A stretch of 64,000 nt of DNA from Oxalicibacterium flavum (GCF_014635065.1 NZ_BMCG01000005.1:124001-188000); one strand, 5' to 3'; counted from the stretch's first letter, positions 44,441 through 57,109 are shown. A program made the numbers and translations. Notes: generated from the sequence alone by a model not told the origin.

Positions 44441-44857
44441 TCAGTTGCCCAGCACGACTTGCGCGATGATGCCGGTCGCAATGGCGATCAGCACATAGTC
44501 GGTGCCGGTCTGTACCCAGTGATAGCCGCGCGGAGGAGCGCTCAGGTGATGGTTGCGCCAGTCGTTGACGACGTACTGGTGGTGACGATATTCGTGTGGC
44601 AGGTGTCCGCCGCGATGAAATTCGTGATGCGGGCCTGCACCACGGTTCTGCTTTTTTTGCACATGAGGCTTGCGGTTCTGTTGTTGGCGATCGTTTCTAT
44701 GTTCATTGCGACTGTCATGACGCTTGTCGTGGCGCTGTTCCTGCTTCGATTTCCGATGATTGTCGTTGTGAGTGTCGGGCCGCGGCTGTGCAAAGGATGT
44801 GCCGCTGAGCGCAACGCTCAATGCCAGAAAAGATGCGATCACTGTCCTGTTCTTCAT
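44441..44857 (-). CDS. RcnB-like periplasmic protein
   Basis: 138 aa from the ATG at 44857, with AAGGAGAAG upstream. The signal peptide KNRTVIASFLALSVALS ends near TSFAQ. The middle is extremely rich in His, Arg, Asn and Gln. The C-terminal part has WRNHHLSAPPRGYHWVQTGTDYVLIAIATGIIAQVVL, the RcnB signature. E. coli RcnB modulates Ni/Co efflux by RcnA; no rcnA is visible here, so a general periplasmic metal or envelope role is also possible. Confidence 0.8.
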   Translation of the reverse strand: MKNRTVIASFLALSVALSGTSFAQPRPDTHNDNHRKSKQEQRHDKRHDSRNEHRNDRQQQNRKPHVQKKQNRGAGPHHEFHRGGHLPHEYRHHQYVVNDWRNHHLSAPPRGYHWVQTGTDYVLIAIATGIIAQVVLGN

Positions 44858-45045
44858 TTTCTTCTCCTTGAAGGTAGTGCATTCACAATTGCCTGTCGTC
44901 ATGCTGCAAGAAATTGCGAGACTGGAACGCATTACACTCCTCGCTGCTGATGACGTCCAGTGTCATCCGGTAAGCGGCGTTACAAATTGTTTCTGCAAAG
45001 CGAGAAGTTCTTCGAGTGAAAGCGAAGGCGCGTGTCAGGAGGTTT

Positions 45046-46452
45046 TCAGACTGCGGTGGTGCCGCGACTGACGTTGTCGCCATCATGCTGACGTAGTGAC
45101 CAGAACGACAGCGACGACAAAATCGTCAGGCCGCCCAGCGTCAGGAAGGCATGGTGCAGCGCCACGGTCACGGCAGCGCGATCCGATTGCGGCAGGTCGC
45201 CCAGGTACCAGGCGGCGACGATGGAGGCGAACGCGAGGCCGAAGCTGACCGACAACTGCTGCATCGAACTGGCGATGGTGCTGGCCATGCTCGCTTCATC
45301 GACGCCGACATCGGCGTATGCCATCGAATTCATGCTCGAGAACTGCAGCGAGTTGAAGAAGCCCTGCGCCAGTCCGATGGCGACGATCCAGCCGATGGCC
45401 GTGTCCGCATCGACCGTCGCGAACAGGCTGATGGTCAGGCCGATCATGACGGTGTTGACGATCAGTACCGTGCGGTAGCCGAACTGCCGCAGTACGCGGA
45501 TCGAGATGATCTTCATGAACATCGCGGCGGCCGCCGCCGGCATCATCAGCAGGCCCGATTGCCAGGCCGGAAAGCCCAGACCGAGCTGGTAGAACAGCGG
45601 CAGCAGGAACGGAAGGCCGCCCAGGCCCAGGCGCGTGACGAAGCCGCCCGCGACGGCGACGCGGAAGGTGCGCGTGCGGAACAGCGCCAGCTGCAGCAGC
45701 GGATACAGATGATGGCGCGCGTGCCAGCCATAGGCGGCCAGCAGGCACAACGACAGCGCGAGCAGGATGCCGATCGAGGTCGCGTCGAGATAGTGCTCGC
45801 CAAAGATTTCCAGCACCCACGACAGCAGCGCGATGCCGCTGCCGAACAGGGCGAGGCCGACCACGTCCAGCGGCTTTGGATTGTCCACGCGATAGTCGGG
45901 CATGTGGCGCCGGATCATCCACAGCGCCGCGAGCCCGACCGGCACGTTCACGAGGAACACGGTCTGCCACGGCAGCCAGTGCACGATCAGGCCGCCGACG
46001 GTCGGCCCCAGCAGCGGGCCGATCAGCGCCGGGATGATGACGAAGTTCATCGCCGCCAGCAGTTCCGACTTGGGAAAGGTGCGCACGATGGCGAGGCGCC
46101 CGACCGGCAGCATCATGGCCGCGCCCACGCCCTGCAGGATGCGCGCCGCCACCAGCATCGGCACGTTCCACGCGAGCCCGCACAGGATGCACGAGAAGGT
46201 GAACAGCCCGACCGCCGCGCCGAACACGCGCCGCGTGCCAAAGCGGTCGGCCATCCAGCCGCTGACGGGAATGCAGACCGCCAGGCTCAATACGTAGCTG
46301 CTGACGACCGCCTTCAGGCTCAGCGGCGTGACGCCGAGGCTGTGGGCGATCGACGGCACCGCCGTGTTGAGGATGGTGGTGTTCAGGTGCTCCATGAATA
46401 GCGCGATTGCGACTACCCAGGGCAGATAACGTTTGACAGCCTGACTGTCCAT
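45046..46452 (-). CDS. MFS drug-efflux transporter, DHA2 (EmrB/QacA) family
   Basis: 468 aa with about 14 hydrophobic helices. VVAIALFMEHLNTTILNTAVPSIA is the DHA2 motif of helix 1. GWMADRFGTRRVFG is the A motif, ARILQGVGAAMMLPVGR the helix 4 region, and PLLGPTVGGLIVHWLPWQTVF motif C. It likely exports hydrophobic compounds by proton antiport. The SDR gene upstream on the same strand (86-nt gap) may share its transcript. Confidence 0.88.
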   Translation of the reverse strand: MDSQAVKRYLPWVVAIALFMEHLNTTILNTAVPSIAHSLGVTPLSLKAVVSSYVLSLAVCIPVSGWMADRFGTRRVFGAAVGLFTFSCILCGLAWNVPMLVAARILQGVGAAMMLPVGRLAIVRTFPKSELLAAMNFVIIPALIGPLLGPTVGGLIVHWLPWQTVFLVNVPVGLAALWMIRRHMPDYRVDNPKPLDVVGLALFGSGIALLSWVLEIFGEHYLDATSIGILLALSLCLLAAYGWHARHHLYPLLQLALFRTRTFRVAVAGGFVTRLGLGGLPFLLPLFYQLGLGFPAWQSGLLMMPAAAAAMFMKIISIRVLRQFGYRTVLIVNTVMIGLTISLFATVDADTAIGWIVAIGLAQGFFNSLQFSSMNSMAYADVGVDEASMASTIASSMQQLSVSFGLAFASIVAAWYLGDLPQSDRAAVTVALHHAFLTLGGLTILSSLSFWSLRQHDGDNVSRGTTAV

Positions 46453-46538
46453 GGACCGTGTGGAGTGATGAAAAAGAGAGGGCGGCACCCTGTCCGGCCC
46501 ATGCCGCCAGCATACGTGAAGCGGCGCGCGGCTGCCGG

Positions 46539-47300
46539 TTACATCTTCGGCTGGCCGTTGGACGCCGTCAGCCCGCCATCCACCGGCATGTTCACGCCGG
46601 TGACGAAGCCCGCATCCTCGCTCGCGAGGAAGGCGATGACGGCGGCGATCTCGGCCGGTTGCGCGGCGCGGCCGAGCGGGATGCGCTCCTCGAATTTCCT
46701 GATCAGTTCCGGGTCCTGCTGCATGTCGGCCGTCATGTCGGTCAGCGTGAAGGTCGGGCACACGGCATTGATGCGCACGCCGCTGGCCGCGTAGTCGAGC
46801 GCCAGCACGCGCGTCAGGTTGACGACCGCGCCCTTGGACGCGTTGTAGGCGGTCATGCCCCAGTCGCCGCCGAGCCCCGACACCGAGGCCACGTTGACGA
46901 TGCAGCCCTTGCTCTTTTCCAGATGCGGCAGCGCGGAGCGCGCGCCGTAGAACACGCCGTCCGAATTGGTGGCCTGCACGCGATGCCATTCCTCGATCGA
47001 AAGCTCGGTCGCCTTGCCCTCGGCAAAGGTGCCGGCGTCGTTGACGAGGACGTCGAGCCGGCCGAATTTTTGCACGGCAAACGCGATCAGGTCCTCGACC
47101 TGCTGGTTGACGGAAACGTCGGTCGGCTTGACCGCGGCGCGGCCGGAGGGCAGCGAGGCCGCCACCTTTTCCAGCTTGGCCGCGGTGCGCCCGGCCAGCA
47201 CCACGCGCGCTCCTTCTTCGCAGAAACGCCGCGCGGTCGCCTCGCCGATGCCGGAACCGGCGCCGGTCACGACCACTACCTTGTCATGGAATCGTTGCAT
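46539..47300 (-). CDS. Short-chain dehydrogenase/reductase
   Basis: 253 aa classical SDR. The cofactor motif TGAGSGIG is at 12-19, VNDAG at 86-90 (Asp in place of the usual Asn), the active-site Tyr152 and Lys156 are in YNASK, and the Ser is in the VASVSG block. The C-terminal VTGVNMPVDGGLTASNG is typical. The substrate is unknown. AAGGAGAC precedes the ATG. It is upstream of the MFS gene. Confidence 0.88.
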   Translation of the reverse strand: MQRFHDKVVVVTGAGSGIGEATARRFCEEGARVVLAGRTAAKLEKVAASLPSGRAAVKPTDVSVNQQVEDLIAFAVQKFGRLDVLVNDAGTFAEGKATELSIEEWHRVQATNSDGVFYGARSALPHLEKSKGCIVNVASVSGLGGDWGMTAYNASKGAVVNLTRVLALDYAASGVRINAVCPTFTLTDMTADMQQDPELIRKFEERIPLGRAAQPAEIAAVIAFLASEDAGFVTGVNMPVDGGLTASNGQPKM

Positions 47301-47407
47301 CGCAGTCTCCTTGAAAAAGGGTGAGACTGGAGTGATCGCCAGGCGCGGGTTTGGTTCAGGCCGGGCGGGGTTTTTGCGCGTGCCGTGTGCGCCGTCTCAC
47401 ACGCGCT

Positions 47408-48268
47408 TCAGGTGCGTGCCAGGTAATCGAGCAGCACGCCGCCGAAGATGGCAGCGCCCAGCCAGTTGTTGTAGCGAAACGCCTTGAAGCAGCCTTCGCG
47501 CGTGCGCTCGCGGATCAGGAAGTAGTGGTGCAGCGCGCAGGCGCACGCCACCAGCATGCCGGCGGCGAACCAGCCGCGCAGGCAGAACTCCAGCCAGCCG
47601 ACCGCGAAGATGATGCCGAAGCTGGCCGCATAGCAGAACATGACGGCGGCCACGTCGAAACGGCCGAAGGTGATGGCCGAGGTCTTCATGCCGAGCTTGA
47701 GGTCGTCGTCGCGGTCCACCATCGCGTACTCGGTATCGTAAGCGATGGCCCAGAACACATTGGCGATCAGCAGCCACCAGGCCGCGGCCGGCACGCCGTT
47801 CTGCACGGCGGCGAAGCCCATCGGGATGCCGAAGCCGAAGGCGATGCCGAGATAGGCCTGCGGGATCGCGAAGAAGCGCTTGAAGTAGGGATAGGTGCCG
47901 GCGATGATCACGGCCGCCACCGACATCTGCAGCGTCAGCGCATTCAGCGGCAGGATCAGCACGAAGGCCAGCAGCGCCAGTACGGCCGCCACCACCAGCG
48001 CCTCGCGCGCCGGCAGCTGGCCGCTGGTGATCGGACGGTCCACCGTGCGTTTGACGTGCCTGTCGAAATCGCGGTCGGCGTAATCGTTGATCGCGCAGCC
48101 GGCCGAGCGCATGAGCACGGTGCCGAGCGTGAAGATGAGGACCAGTCGCCAGTCGGGCTGGCCGTCCGATGCCATCCACAGCGCCCACAGCGTCGGCCAC
48201 AGCAGCAGCAGGATGCCGATGGGTTTGTCGAGGCGGATCAGCTTGAAGTAGAGACGAAGACGGTTCAT
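47408..48268 (-). CDS. ubiA: 4-hydroxybenzoate octaprenyltransferase
   Basis: 286 aa, integral membrane prenyltransferase with about nine helices. The two Asp-rich motifs are present: [19 protein letters not shown] near residue 70 and [19 protein letters not shown] near 190. It prenylates 4-hydroxybenzoate in ubiquinone synthesis, using a polyprenyl chain that derives from the IspA/Dxs pathway. It is downstream of oxyR on the same strand. Confidence 0.95.
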   Translation of the reverse strand: MNRLRLYFKLIRLDKPIGILLLLWPTLWALWMASDGQPDWRLVLIFTLGTVLMRSAGCAINDYADRDFDRHVKRTVDRPITSGQLPAREALVVAAVLALLAFVLILPLNALTLQMSVAAVIIAGTYPYFKRFFAIPQAYLGIAFGFGIPMGFAAVQNGVPAAAWWLLIANVFWAIAYDTEYAMVDRDDDLKLGMKTSAITFGRFDVAAVMFCYAASFGIIFAVGWLEFCLRGWFAAGMLVACACALHHYFLIRERTREGCFKAFRYNNWLGAAIFGGVLLDYLART

Positions 48269-48314
48269 GCGGAAATAGGTTGCGCGGCCTGCATCGTGCA
48301 GACCGGCCGGGGAT

Positions 48315-49262
48315 TCAGGTTTCGGTGGAAGGTTCGTCCGGCAGCATGGTGATGCCGTTCAGCTCGCACGACAGCAGCGCATCGCGCACGGCGTCGATGG
48401 CGGCGCCGCGCGTGAAGCTCTTGCGCCAGGCGATGACGACGCGGCGCGACGGCACCGGATCGCTGAACGGGATGTATCGCAGCATGCCGTCGGTCGCCTG
48501 CATGTCGGGCACCGAGCCGCGCGGCAGCACCGTGATGCCGATGCCGGATGCGACCATGTGGCGGATGGTTTCCAGCGACGAGCCTTCGAAGGTGCGCGCG
48601 ATGCCGTCGTTGGATGTCGAGAAGCGCGCCACGTCGGGGCAGACCTCGAGCACCTGGTCGCGGAAGCAGTGGCCGTTGCCGAGCAGGAGCATGGTTTCCG
48701 ACTTGAGCTCGTCGCTGCTGACGCTCTTGCGCGTGGCCCATGCGTGATGTTCGGGCACGGCGACCACAAAGGGTTCGTCATAGACCGGCTGCACCACCAG
48801 TCCCTGGTCGGGGAACGGCAGCGCCACCACGATGGCGTCGAGCTCGCCCTGGCGCAGCAGTTCGAGCAGCTTGACGGTGAAATTCTCCTGCAGCACCAGC
48901 GGCATCTGCGGCACGCGGTCGATCAGCGTCTTGACCAGCGGCGGCAGCAGGTAGGGCGCGATGGTGTAGATGATGCCGAGGCGGAACGGGCCGACCAGCG
49001 GGTCCTTGTTCTGCTTGGCGAGTTCCTTGATGGCGGCGGTCTGTTCCAGCACGCGTTCGGCCTGCGCCACGATCTGCGCGCCCAGCGGCGTGGTGGATAC
49101 TTCGCTGCCGCCGCGTTCGAACAGCGTGACGCCGAGTTCCTCTTCCAGTTTCTTGATCGCGACCGACAGCGTCGGCTGCGCGACGAAGCAGGCTTCCGCG
49201 GCATGACCGAAGTGCTTCTCGCGGGCCACGGCGACAATGTACTTGAGTTCGGTGAGCGTCAT
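48315..49262 (-). CDS. oxyR: Hydrogen peroxide sensor OxyR
   Basis: 315 aa LysR-type regulator. The HTH is [25 protein letters not shown]. The redox-active loop [16 protein letters not shown] places Cys199 and Cys208 at the same positions as E. coli OxyR, so disulfide sensing of H2O2 is expected. The gene lies 54 nt downstream of recG and upstream of ubiA, a familiar order in Burkholderiales. Possible targets in the window include the peroxidase and bacterioferritin genes. Confidence 0.94.
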   Translation of the reverse strand: MTLTELKYIVAVAREKHFGHAAEACFVAQPTLSVAIKKLEEELGVTLFERGGSEVSTTPLGAQIVAQAERVLEQTAAIKELAKQNKDPLVGPFRLGIIYTIAPYLLPPLVKTLIDRVPQMPLVLQENFTVKLLELLRQGELDAIVVALPFPDQGLVVQPVYDEPFVVAVPEHHAWATRKSVSSDELKSETMLLLGNGHCFRDQVLEVCPDVARFSTSNDGIARTFEGSSLETIRHMVASGIGITVLPRGSVPDMQATDGMLRYIPFSDPVPSRRVVIAWRKSFTRGAAIDAVRDALLSCELNGITMLPDEPSTET

Positions 49263-49316
49263 GACAGGTCCATGCCCTAAGAGTCAACTGGAAAGGAAAC
49301 GAACGGGATGCCTATT

Positions 49317-51410
49317 CTATACCTTCAGGTATTCTTCGCGCGCGCCGAGCCAGCGCGCCAGGTGCGCATCGACCGTGGCCGGATCGTCGCGCAGCAGCAG
49401 TTGCGCCGCGTCGCGCGCGCGCTCGACCAGCCACTGGTCGGTTTCCAGATCGGCAAAGCGCAGCATGGCCTGGCCCGATTGTCGCGCGCCGAGGAATTCG
49501 CCGGGGCCGCGCAGTTCCAGATCCTTGCGCGCGATCTCGAAGCCGTCGGTCGATTCGCGCATGATGCGCAGCCTTTCCTTGGCGACCGGTCCCAGCGGCG
49601 ACTGGTACAGCAGCAGGCACACGCTGGCTGCCGAACCGCGTCCGACGCGCCCGCGCAACTGGTGCAGCTGCGACAGGCCGAAGCGCTCCGCATGCTCGAT
49701 CACCATCAGCGAGGCGTTCGGTACATCAACACCGACCTCGATCACGGTGGTGGCGACCAGCACATGCACCTCGCCGCGCGCGAAGGCATCCATGGTTTCC
49801 TGTTTTTCCTGCGGCTTCATGCGGCCGTGCACGAGGCCCACGCGCAGGCCGGGCAATGCAGCCGACAGCGCGGCATGCGTATCGGTTGCGGTCTGCAGCT
49901 GCAGCGCTTCCGATTCCTCGATCAGCGGACAGACCCAGTAGGCCTGCCGGCCTTCGAGCGCGGCCGCGTGCACGCGCTCGATCACTTCGTCGCGCCGGTT
50001 CTGGTCGATCACGCGCGTGACGATGGGCGTGCGGCCCGGCGGCAGTTCGTCGATGACCGAGACTTCGAGATCGGCGTAGTAGGTCATCGCCAGCGTGCGC
50101 GGGATCGGCGTGGCCGACATCATGAGCTGATGCGGCACCGTGCTGTTACCGATTATGGTGCCGTCGCCAACGCCCTTGTTGCGCAGGGTCAGGCGCTGGC
50201 CGACGCCGAAGCGGTGCTGTTCATCGACGATCGCCAGTCCCAGTTTCGGAATCTGCACGTCGTCCTGGATCACGGCATGGGTGCCGATGATCAACTGCGC
50301 GACGCCGGCTTCGATGCGTTCCTTGGCCTCACGCTTTTCCTTCGCCTTCAGGCTGCCGGTCAGCCACGCGACGTTGACGCCCAGCGGTTCCATCCAGCCG
50401 GCGATCTTGCGGAAGTGCTGGTCGGCCAGGATTTCGGTCGGCGCCATCAGCACTGCCTGGTAGCCGCTGTCGATGGCCTGCGCGGCGGCGAGCGCGGCGA
50501 CCACCGTCTTGCCGCTACCGACGTCGCCCTGCAGCAGGCGCTGCATCGGGAATGCCTGCGCGAGATCGTGGCGGATTTCGGCCAGCACGCGCTGCTGGGC
50601 GGCGGTCAGCTTGAACGGCAGTTGCCGCAGGAACGCCTTGGACAGCTTGCCGGCCTTGTCGAGCACGGCCGCGCCTTTCGCGCGCCGCGCTTCCTGCGCG
50701 CGCTTCATCGACAGCTGTTGCGCCAGCAGTTCGTCGAACTTCATGCGCACCCAGGCCGCGTGCGAACGGTCGGCCAGCGCGCTTTCGTCGATGTCGGGCG
50801 GCGGGTTGTGCAGCAGACGCACCGCCGGTTCGAACGGCATCAGGTCGTGCGCCGCGCGCAATGACTCGGGCAGGGTGTCGCGCCAATCCACGCGTGCCAT
50901 CGCATCGACCACGGCCTTGCGCAGGATGGTTTGCGACAGGCCTTCGCCGGCCGGATAGACGGGCGTCAGGCCGATCGGCAGCGGCGCGCCGGCGTTCACC
51001 ATCTTGTAGGAGGGATGCACCATCTCGGCGCCGAAAAAGCCGTGCCGCACTTCGCCGCGCGCACGCACGCGGTTGCCCTCGGCCAGTTGCTTGACCTGGC
51101 TGCCGTAGAAATTCAGGAAGCGCATCGTCAGCGGGCCGGTGTCGTCGGCGATCGTGACCACGAGTTGCCGGCGCGGGCGGAAGGCGACCTCGCACGCCGT
51201 GACCACGCCTTCGACCTGCACCGCGCGGCCGAAGGCGCGGCCGGCCTCATCCACGGTCAGGATCTGCGTTTCGTCTTCGTAACGCAGCGGCAGGTGCAGC
51301 ACCTTGTCGATGTCGCTGCGCAGGCCCAGGCGCGCCAGCTTGTCGGCGATCTTGCTGGCCGGGCTCTTGGCGGTTTCCTTGGTGGCGGGCTTTTTCTTCG
51401 GTGCGGGCAT
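49317..51410 (-). CDS. recG: ATP-dependent DNA helicase RecG
   Basis: 697 aa from the ATG at 51410 ([12 protein letters not shown]). The N-terminal wedge/OB domain contains [20 protein letters not shown] and [14 protein letters not shown]. The helicase core has Walker [50 protein letters not shown] and the C-terminal QLRGRVGRG. It reverses stalled replication forks. The divergent queA lies 172 nt upstream of its start. The frame stays open beyond 51410, but homology begins there. Confidence 0.95.
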   Translation of the reverse strand: MPAPKKKPATKETAKSPASKIADKLARLGLRSDIDKVLHLPLRYEDETQILTVDEAGRAFGRAVQVEGVVTACEVAFRPRRQLVVTIADDTGPLTMRFLNFYGSQVKQLAEGNRVRARGEVRHGFFGAEMVHPSYKMVNAGAPLPIGLTPVYPAGEGLSQTILRKAVVDAMARVDWRDTLPESLRAAHDLMPFEPAVRLLHNPPPDIDESALADRSHAAWVRMKFDELLAQQLSMKRAQEARRAKGAAVLDKAGKLSKAFLRQLPFKLTAAQQRVLAEIRHDLAQAFPMQRLLQGDVGSGKTVVAALAAAQAIDSGYQAVLMAPTEILADQHFRKIAGWMEPLGVNVAWLTGSLKAKEKREAKERIEAGVAQLIIGTHAVIQDDVQIPKLGLAIVDEQHRFGVGQRLTLRNKGVGDGTIIGNSTVPHQLMMSATPIPRTLAMTYYADLEVSVIDELPPGRTPIVTRVIDQNRRDEVIERVHAAALEGRQAYWVCPLIEESEALQLQTATDTHAALSAALPGLRVGLVHGRMKPQEKQETMDAFARGEVHVLVATTVIEVGVDVPNASLMVIEHAERFGLSQLHQLRGRVGRGSAASVCLLLYQSPLGPVAKERLRIMRESTDGFEIARKDLELRGPGEFLGARQSGQAMLRFADLETDQWLVERARDAAQLLLRDDPATVDAHLARWLGAREEYLKV

Positions 51411-51437
51411 GGTGGGCCGAAAACAGGCGGCAGGGCG

Positions 51438-51443
51438 TAAAAT
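51438..51443 (+). promoter_or_regulatory. Possible -10 element upstream of queA
   Basis: TAAAAT lies 140 nt before the queA start in the recG/queA divergent gap. The same TAAAATAGC sequence recurs before yajC (53778) and xseB (26060). No good -35 was found. Confidence 0.3.
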
Positions 51444-51557
51444 AGCGGGTTTTGCGATGCTGGCGGAACTGTTCGTGCGCCGGCTGGACAATCTTGCAAC
51501 CTTAGCAGTTCTGCCGCGCGATTGCATCGTCGCCGCGCCAGACTCTCCGAATATTAA

Positions 51558-53729
<2,172 letters not shown>

Positions 53730-53777
53730 AATTTCCCCGAAGAACCGCGGCAAGGCGGTTTGCCGGAGTTGCGATGC

Positions 53778-53783
53778 TAAAAT
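53778..53783 (+). promoter_or_regulatory. Possible -10 element of yajC-secD-secF
   Basis: TAAAAT, 36 nt before the GTG start of yajC, in GATGCTAAAATAGCC. The preceding -35 region is not convincing. Confidence 0.35.
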
Positions 53784-53819
53784 AGCCGACTATTCATTTA
53801 CAACAACCTGGAGCATTCC

Positions 53820-54140
53820 GTGTTTATTTCCAATGCATACGCAGCCGCGCCGGGCGGCATGATGGGCAGCCTGGCCCAGTTTGTTCCTATCATCCTGATG
53901 TTCGTGGTGCTGTACTTCCTGATGATTCGTCCTCAGATGAAGCGCCAGAAGGAACACAAGGCCATGATCGAGGCCGTCACCCGCGGCGACGAAGTCGTGA
54001 CTTCCGGCGGCGTGCTGGGCCGGGTCACCAAGGTGTCGGATGTCTATCTGGCCATCGAAGTGCAGGAAGGCACCGAACTCGTCATCCAGAAAAGCGCGGT
54101 GACGACGCTGCTGCCAAAAGGCACGATCAAGTCGCTGTAA
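53820..54140 (+). CDS. yajC: Sec translocon accessory subunit YajC
   Basis: 106 aa starting at GTG with TGGAG 7 nt upstream. One N-terminal helix (LAQFVPIILMFVVLYFLMI) is followed by the conserved RPQMKRQKEHKAMIEAVTRGDEVVTSGGVLGRV. YajC binds the SecDF complex at the inner membrane. A hairpin lies between it and secD. Confidence 0.94.
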   Translation: MFISNAYAAAPGGMMGSLAQFVPIILMFVVLYFLMIRPQMKRQKEHKAMIEAVTRGDEVVTSGGVLGRVTKVSDVYLAIEVQEGTELVIQKSAVTTLLPKGTIKSL

Positions 54141-54145
54141 GAAAC

Positions 54146-54185
54146 TCAACCCCACCTCCGCATGGCCGGACGTGGGGTTGATTTT
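54146..54185 (+). terminator. Hairpin with T tract between yajC and secD
   Basis: TCAACCCCAC (54146-54155) pairs with GTGGGGTTGA (54172-54181), followed by TTTTC. It looks like an intrinsic terminator but stands inside an operon, so it may act as partial terminator or attenuator that lowers SecDF relative to YajC. Confidence 0.6.
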
Positions 54186-54218
54186 CGACCTGAGGTTTTA
54201 CCCTGATCCCGAATCGCT

Positions 54219-56078
54219 ATGAATCGCTACCCCCTCTGGAAGTACATCACGATCATCGTCACGCTGGTGATCGGTGCGCTCTATACCGTCCCCAATTTCT
54301 TCGGCGAATCGCCGGCGGTGCAGATCAGCAGCGCCAAGGCCACCATCAAGGTCGATCAGGCACTGATGACGCAGGTCGAGCAGGCGCTGGCCAAGGATGG
54401 CATCGAATCGACCGGCATGCTCTACGAGACGATCGGCAATCAGGGAACGATTCGTGCGCGCTTCCCCTCCACCGACGTCCAGTTCAAGGCCAAGGGCGTG
54501 CTCGAGCGCGAGCTCAATACCGATCCCAGCGATCCGACCTATCTGGTCGCCTTCAACCTGCTGCCCAATACGCCGCAGTGGCTGCAAAGCCTGAAGGCGG
54601 CGCCGATGTACCTGGGCCTCGACCTGCGCGGCGGCGTGCACTTCCTGATGCAGGTCGATACCAAGGCCATCATGAACAAGCGCGTGACCGGCCTGCAGTC
54701 CAGCGTGCGCAGCATCCTGCGTGACAAGAACATCCGCCACGCCGGCATTGCCCGCATCGGCGACAGCGTGGAAGTCTCGTTCCGCGACGGCGAGACGCGC
54801 GATCGCGCGCGCGCCGTGCTGGGCGACGAGTTGCGCGAGCTGACCCTCGCCGACAGCGGCGAAGGCAGCGACCTCAAGCTGGTCGGCACCATGCAGCCGG
54901 CGGTGCTCAAGCAGACCATCGAGGACGCGGTGCAGCAGAACATCACCACGCTGTCCAAGCGCGTCAACGAACTCGGCGTGGCCGAGCCGGTGATCCAGCG
55001 CCAGGGCGCCGACCGCATCATCGTGCAATTGCCGGGCGTGCAGGACGTCTCGCGCGCCAAGGACATCATCGGCAAGACCGCCACCCTCGAAGTGCGCCTG
55101 GTGGACGAGACCGTGACGCGCGGCGCCGAGGAAACGGCGGCGATCCCGTTCGGTTCCGAGTTGTTCCGCGTCGGCAAGAACGCGCCGGTGGTGCTCTACA
55201 AGGACCCGATCATCACGGGCGAATACATTTCCAGCGCTTCGGCCAGCTTCGATCAGAACCAGCAGCCGTCGGTCAGCATCGACCTGAACGGCGACGGCGG
55301 CCGCCGCATGCGCGAAGCGACGCGCACGCGCGTCGGCAAGGCAATGGCGATCGTGCTGTTCGAGAAGAACAAGGGCGAGGTGCTGACGGTCGCCACGATT
55401 CGCGACGAGCTCGGCTCGCGCTTCCAGATCACCGGCATGGGTTCGTCGGAAGCAGCCAGCGATCTGGCCCTGCTGCTGCGCGCCGGTTCGCTGGCAGCGC
55501 CGATGGAAATCATCGAGGAACGCACGATCGGCCCGCAGCTCGGCGCCGAGAACATCTCGATGGGCTTCCACTCCGTGCTGTGGGGCTTCGTCGCGATGGC
55601 GGTGTTCATGATCATCTATTACCGCATGTTCGGCATCTTCAGCGTGTTCGCGCTGGCGGTCAACGTGATGCTGCTGGTGGCGATCCTGTCGCTGCTGCAG
55701 GCCACATTGACGCTGCCCGGCATCGCGGCAATCGCGCTCACGCTCGGCATGGCGATCGACGCCAACGTGCTGATCAACGAGCGCATCCGCGAGGAATTGC
55801 GCGCCGGGCAGACGCCGCAGGCGGCGATCGCGCTCGGCTTCGACCGCGCCTGGGCCACCATTCTCGACTCCAACATCACCACGCTGATTGCGGCATTGGC
55901 GCTGCTGATCTTCGGTTCGGGTCCGGTGCGCGGCTTCGCGGTGGTGCATGCGCTGGGCATCCTGACCTCGATCTTCTCGTCGGTGTTCGTCTCGCGCGGC
56001 GTGGTCAACCTCTGGTACGGCCGCAAGAAGCGCCTGTCGACGATCTCGATCGGCCAGGTATGGAAGCCGGCCGACTGA
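54219..56078 (+). CDS. secD: Protein translocase subunit SecD
   Basis: 619 aa RND-type subunit. The N-terminal helix MNRYPLWKYITIIVTLVIG is followed by a large periplasmic domain with YLGLDLRGGVHFLMQVD and NELGVAEPVIQRQGADRIIVQLPGV. Five C-terminal helices include ALTLGMAIDANVLINERIREELR (motif D4). It uses the proton gradient to pull proteins out of SecYEG. Confidence 0.96.
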   Translation: MNRYPLWKYITIIVTLVIGALYTVPNFFGESPAVQISSAKATIKVDQALMTQVEQALAKDGIESTGMLYETIGNQGTIRARFPSTDVQFKAKGVLERELNTDPSDPTYLVAFNLLPNTPQWLQSLKAAPMYLGLDLRGGVHFLMQVDTKAIMNKRVTGLQSSVRSILRDKNIRHAGIARIGDSVEVSFRDGETRDRARAVLGDELRELTLADSGEGSDLKLVGTMQPAVLKQTIEDAVQQNITTLSKRVNELGVAEPVIQRQGADRIIVQLPGVQDVSRAKDIIGKTATLEVRLVDETVTRGAEETAAIPFGSELFRVGKNAPVVLYKDPIITGEYISSASASFDQNQQPSVSIDLNGDGGRRMREATRTRVGKAMAIVLFEKNKGEVLTVATIRDELGSRFQITGMGSSEAASDLALLLRAGSLAAPMEIIEERTIGPQLGAENISMGFHSVLWGFVAMAVFMIIYYRMFGIFSVFALAVNVMLLVAILSLLQATLTLPGIAAIALTLGMAIDANVLINERIREELRAGQTPQAAIALGFDRAWATILDSNITTLIAALALLIFGSGPVRGFAVVHALGILTSIFSSVFVSRGVVNLWYGRKKRLSTISIGQVWKPAD

Positions 56079-56164
56079 GCCGGTCTGGATGAACAGAATA
56101 TTGAACTGATCAATAACGGATCGCCCCGCCAATGCATGCAGGGCGATCGCACAAGAGGTAAGTG

Positions 56165-57109
56165 ATGGAATTTTTCCGGATCAAGAAAGACATCCCGTTC
56201 CTGCGCCATGCGCTGGTTTTCAACGTGATCTCGATTTGCACGTTCCTGCTGGCGGCATTCTTCCTGTTCTCCAAGGGCTTGCACCTGTCGATCGAATTCA
56301 CGGGCGGCACGGTCATGGAAGTACAGTACAAGCAGGCGGCCGATCTCGAGAACGTGCGCAAGCAGCTCGGCGGGCTCGGCTATACCGACATGCAGGTGCA
56401 GAGCTTCGGCACCGCGCAGGACGTGCTGATCCGCCTGCCGGTGCAGGAAGGCGTCAACACCGCGCAGGTCAGCGAACGCGTGATGGGTGCATTGAAGGCG
56501 CAGGATGCAGGCGTCGATCTCAAGCGCGTCGAGTTCGTCGGCCCGCAGGTCGGCGAGGAACTCACGCACGACGGCCTGATGGCGCTTGGCATGCTGGTGA
56601 TCGGCATCATGATCTACCTGGCGTTCCGCTTCGAATGGAAGTTCGCGGTCGCCTCGATCTTCGCCAACCTGCACGACGTGGTCATCATCCTCGGCTTCTT
56701 CGCCTTCTTCGAATGGGAATTCTCGCTGACCGTGCTGGCCGCAGTGCTGGCGGTGCTCGGCTACTCGGTCAACGAATCGGTGATCGTGTTCGACCGCGTG
56801 CGCGAAACCTTCCGCGATCGCCGCCTCGGCAAGATGTCGGTGGTCGAGGTCATGAACCACGCGATCACGCGCACCATCTCGCGGACCATCATCACCCACG
56901 GCTCGACGCAGCTGATGGTGCTGTCGATGTTCTTCTTCGGTGGCCCGACGCTGCACTACTTCGCCATGGCGCTGACCATCGGCATCTGCTTCGGCATCTA
57001 TTCGTCGGTGTTCGTGGCGGCCGCGATCGCGATGTGGCTGGGCGTCAAGCGCGAGGACCTGCTGAAGCCGGTCAAGGAAAAGACCGAAAACGACGGCGCG
57101 GTGGTCTGA
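56165..57109 (+). CDS. secF: Protein translocase subunit SecF
   Basis: 314 aa from the ATG at 56165; a GTG directly before it is the alternative. FSKGLHLSIEFTGGTVMEV, VGPQVGEELTHDGLMAL, and LGYSVNESVIVFDRVRE (motif D4-like) identify SecF. Six helices and a short periplasmic domain are visible. It pairs with SecD. An 83-nt gap follows secD and a terminator lies 20 nt after its stop. Confidence 0.95.
   Translation: MEFFRIKKDIPFLRHALVFNVISICTFLLAAFFLFSKGLHLSIEFTGGTVMEVQYKQAADLENVRKQLGGLGYTDMQVQSFGTAQDVLIRLPVQEGVNTAQVSERVMGALKAQDAGVDLKRVEFVGPQVGEELTHDGLMALGMLVIGIMIYLAFRFEWKFAVASIFANLHDVVIILGFFAFFEWEFSLTVLAAVLAVLGYSVNESVIVFDRVRETFRDRRLGKMSVVEVMNHAITRTISRTIITHGSTQLMVLSMFFFGGPTLHYFAMALTIGICFGIYSSVFVAAAIAMWLGVKREDLLKPVKEKTENDGAVV

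Noticed and set aside
46985-47000. Pseudogene call for the SDR because NNAG reads NDAG
   Set aside because: TGxxxGIG, Ser, Tyr and Lys are intact, and the change is tolerated in some SDRs.
54198-56132. Open frame of 644 codons on the minus strand opposite secD
   Set aside because: Shadow of secD, rich in Arg, His and Gly. secD has full family motifs.
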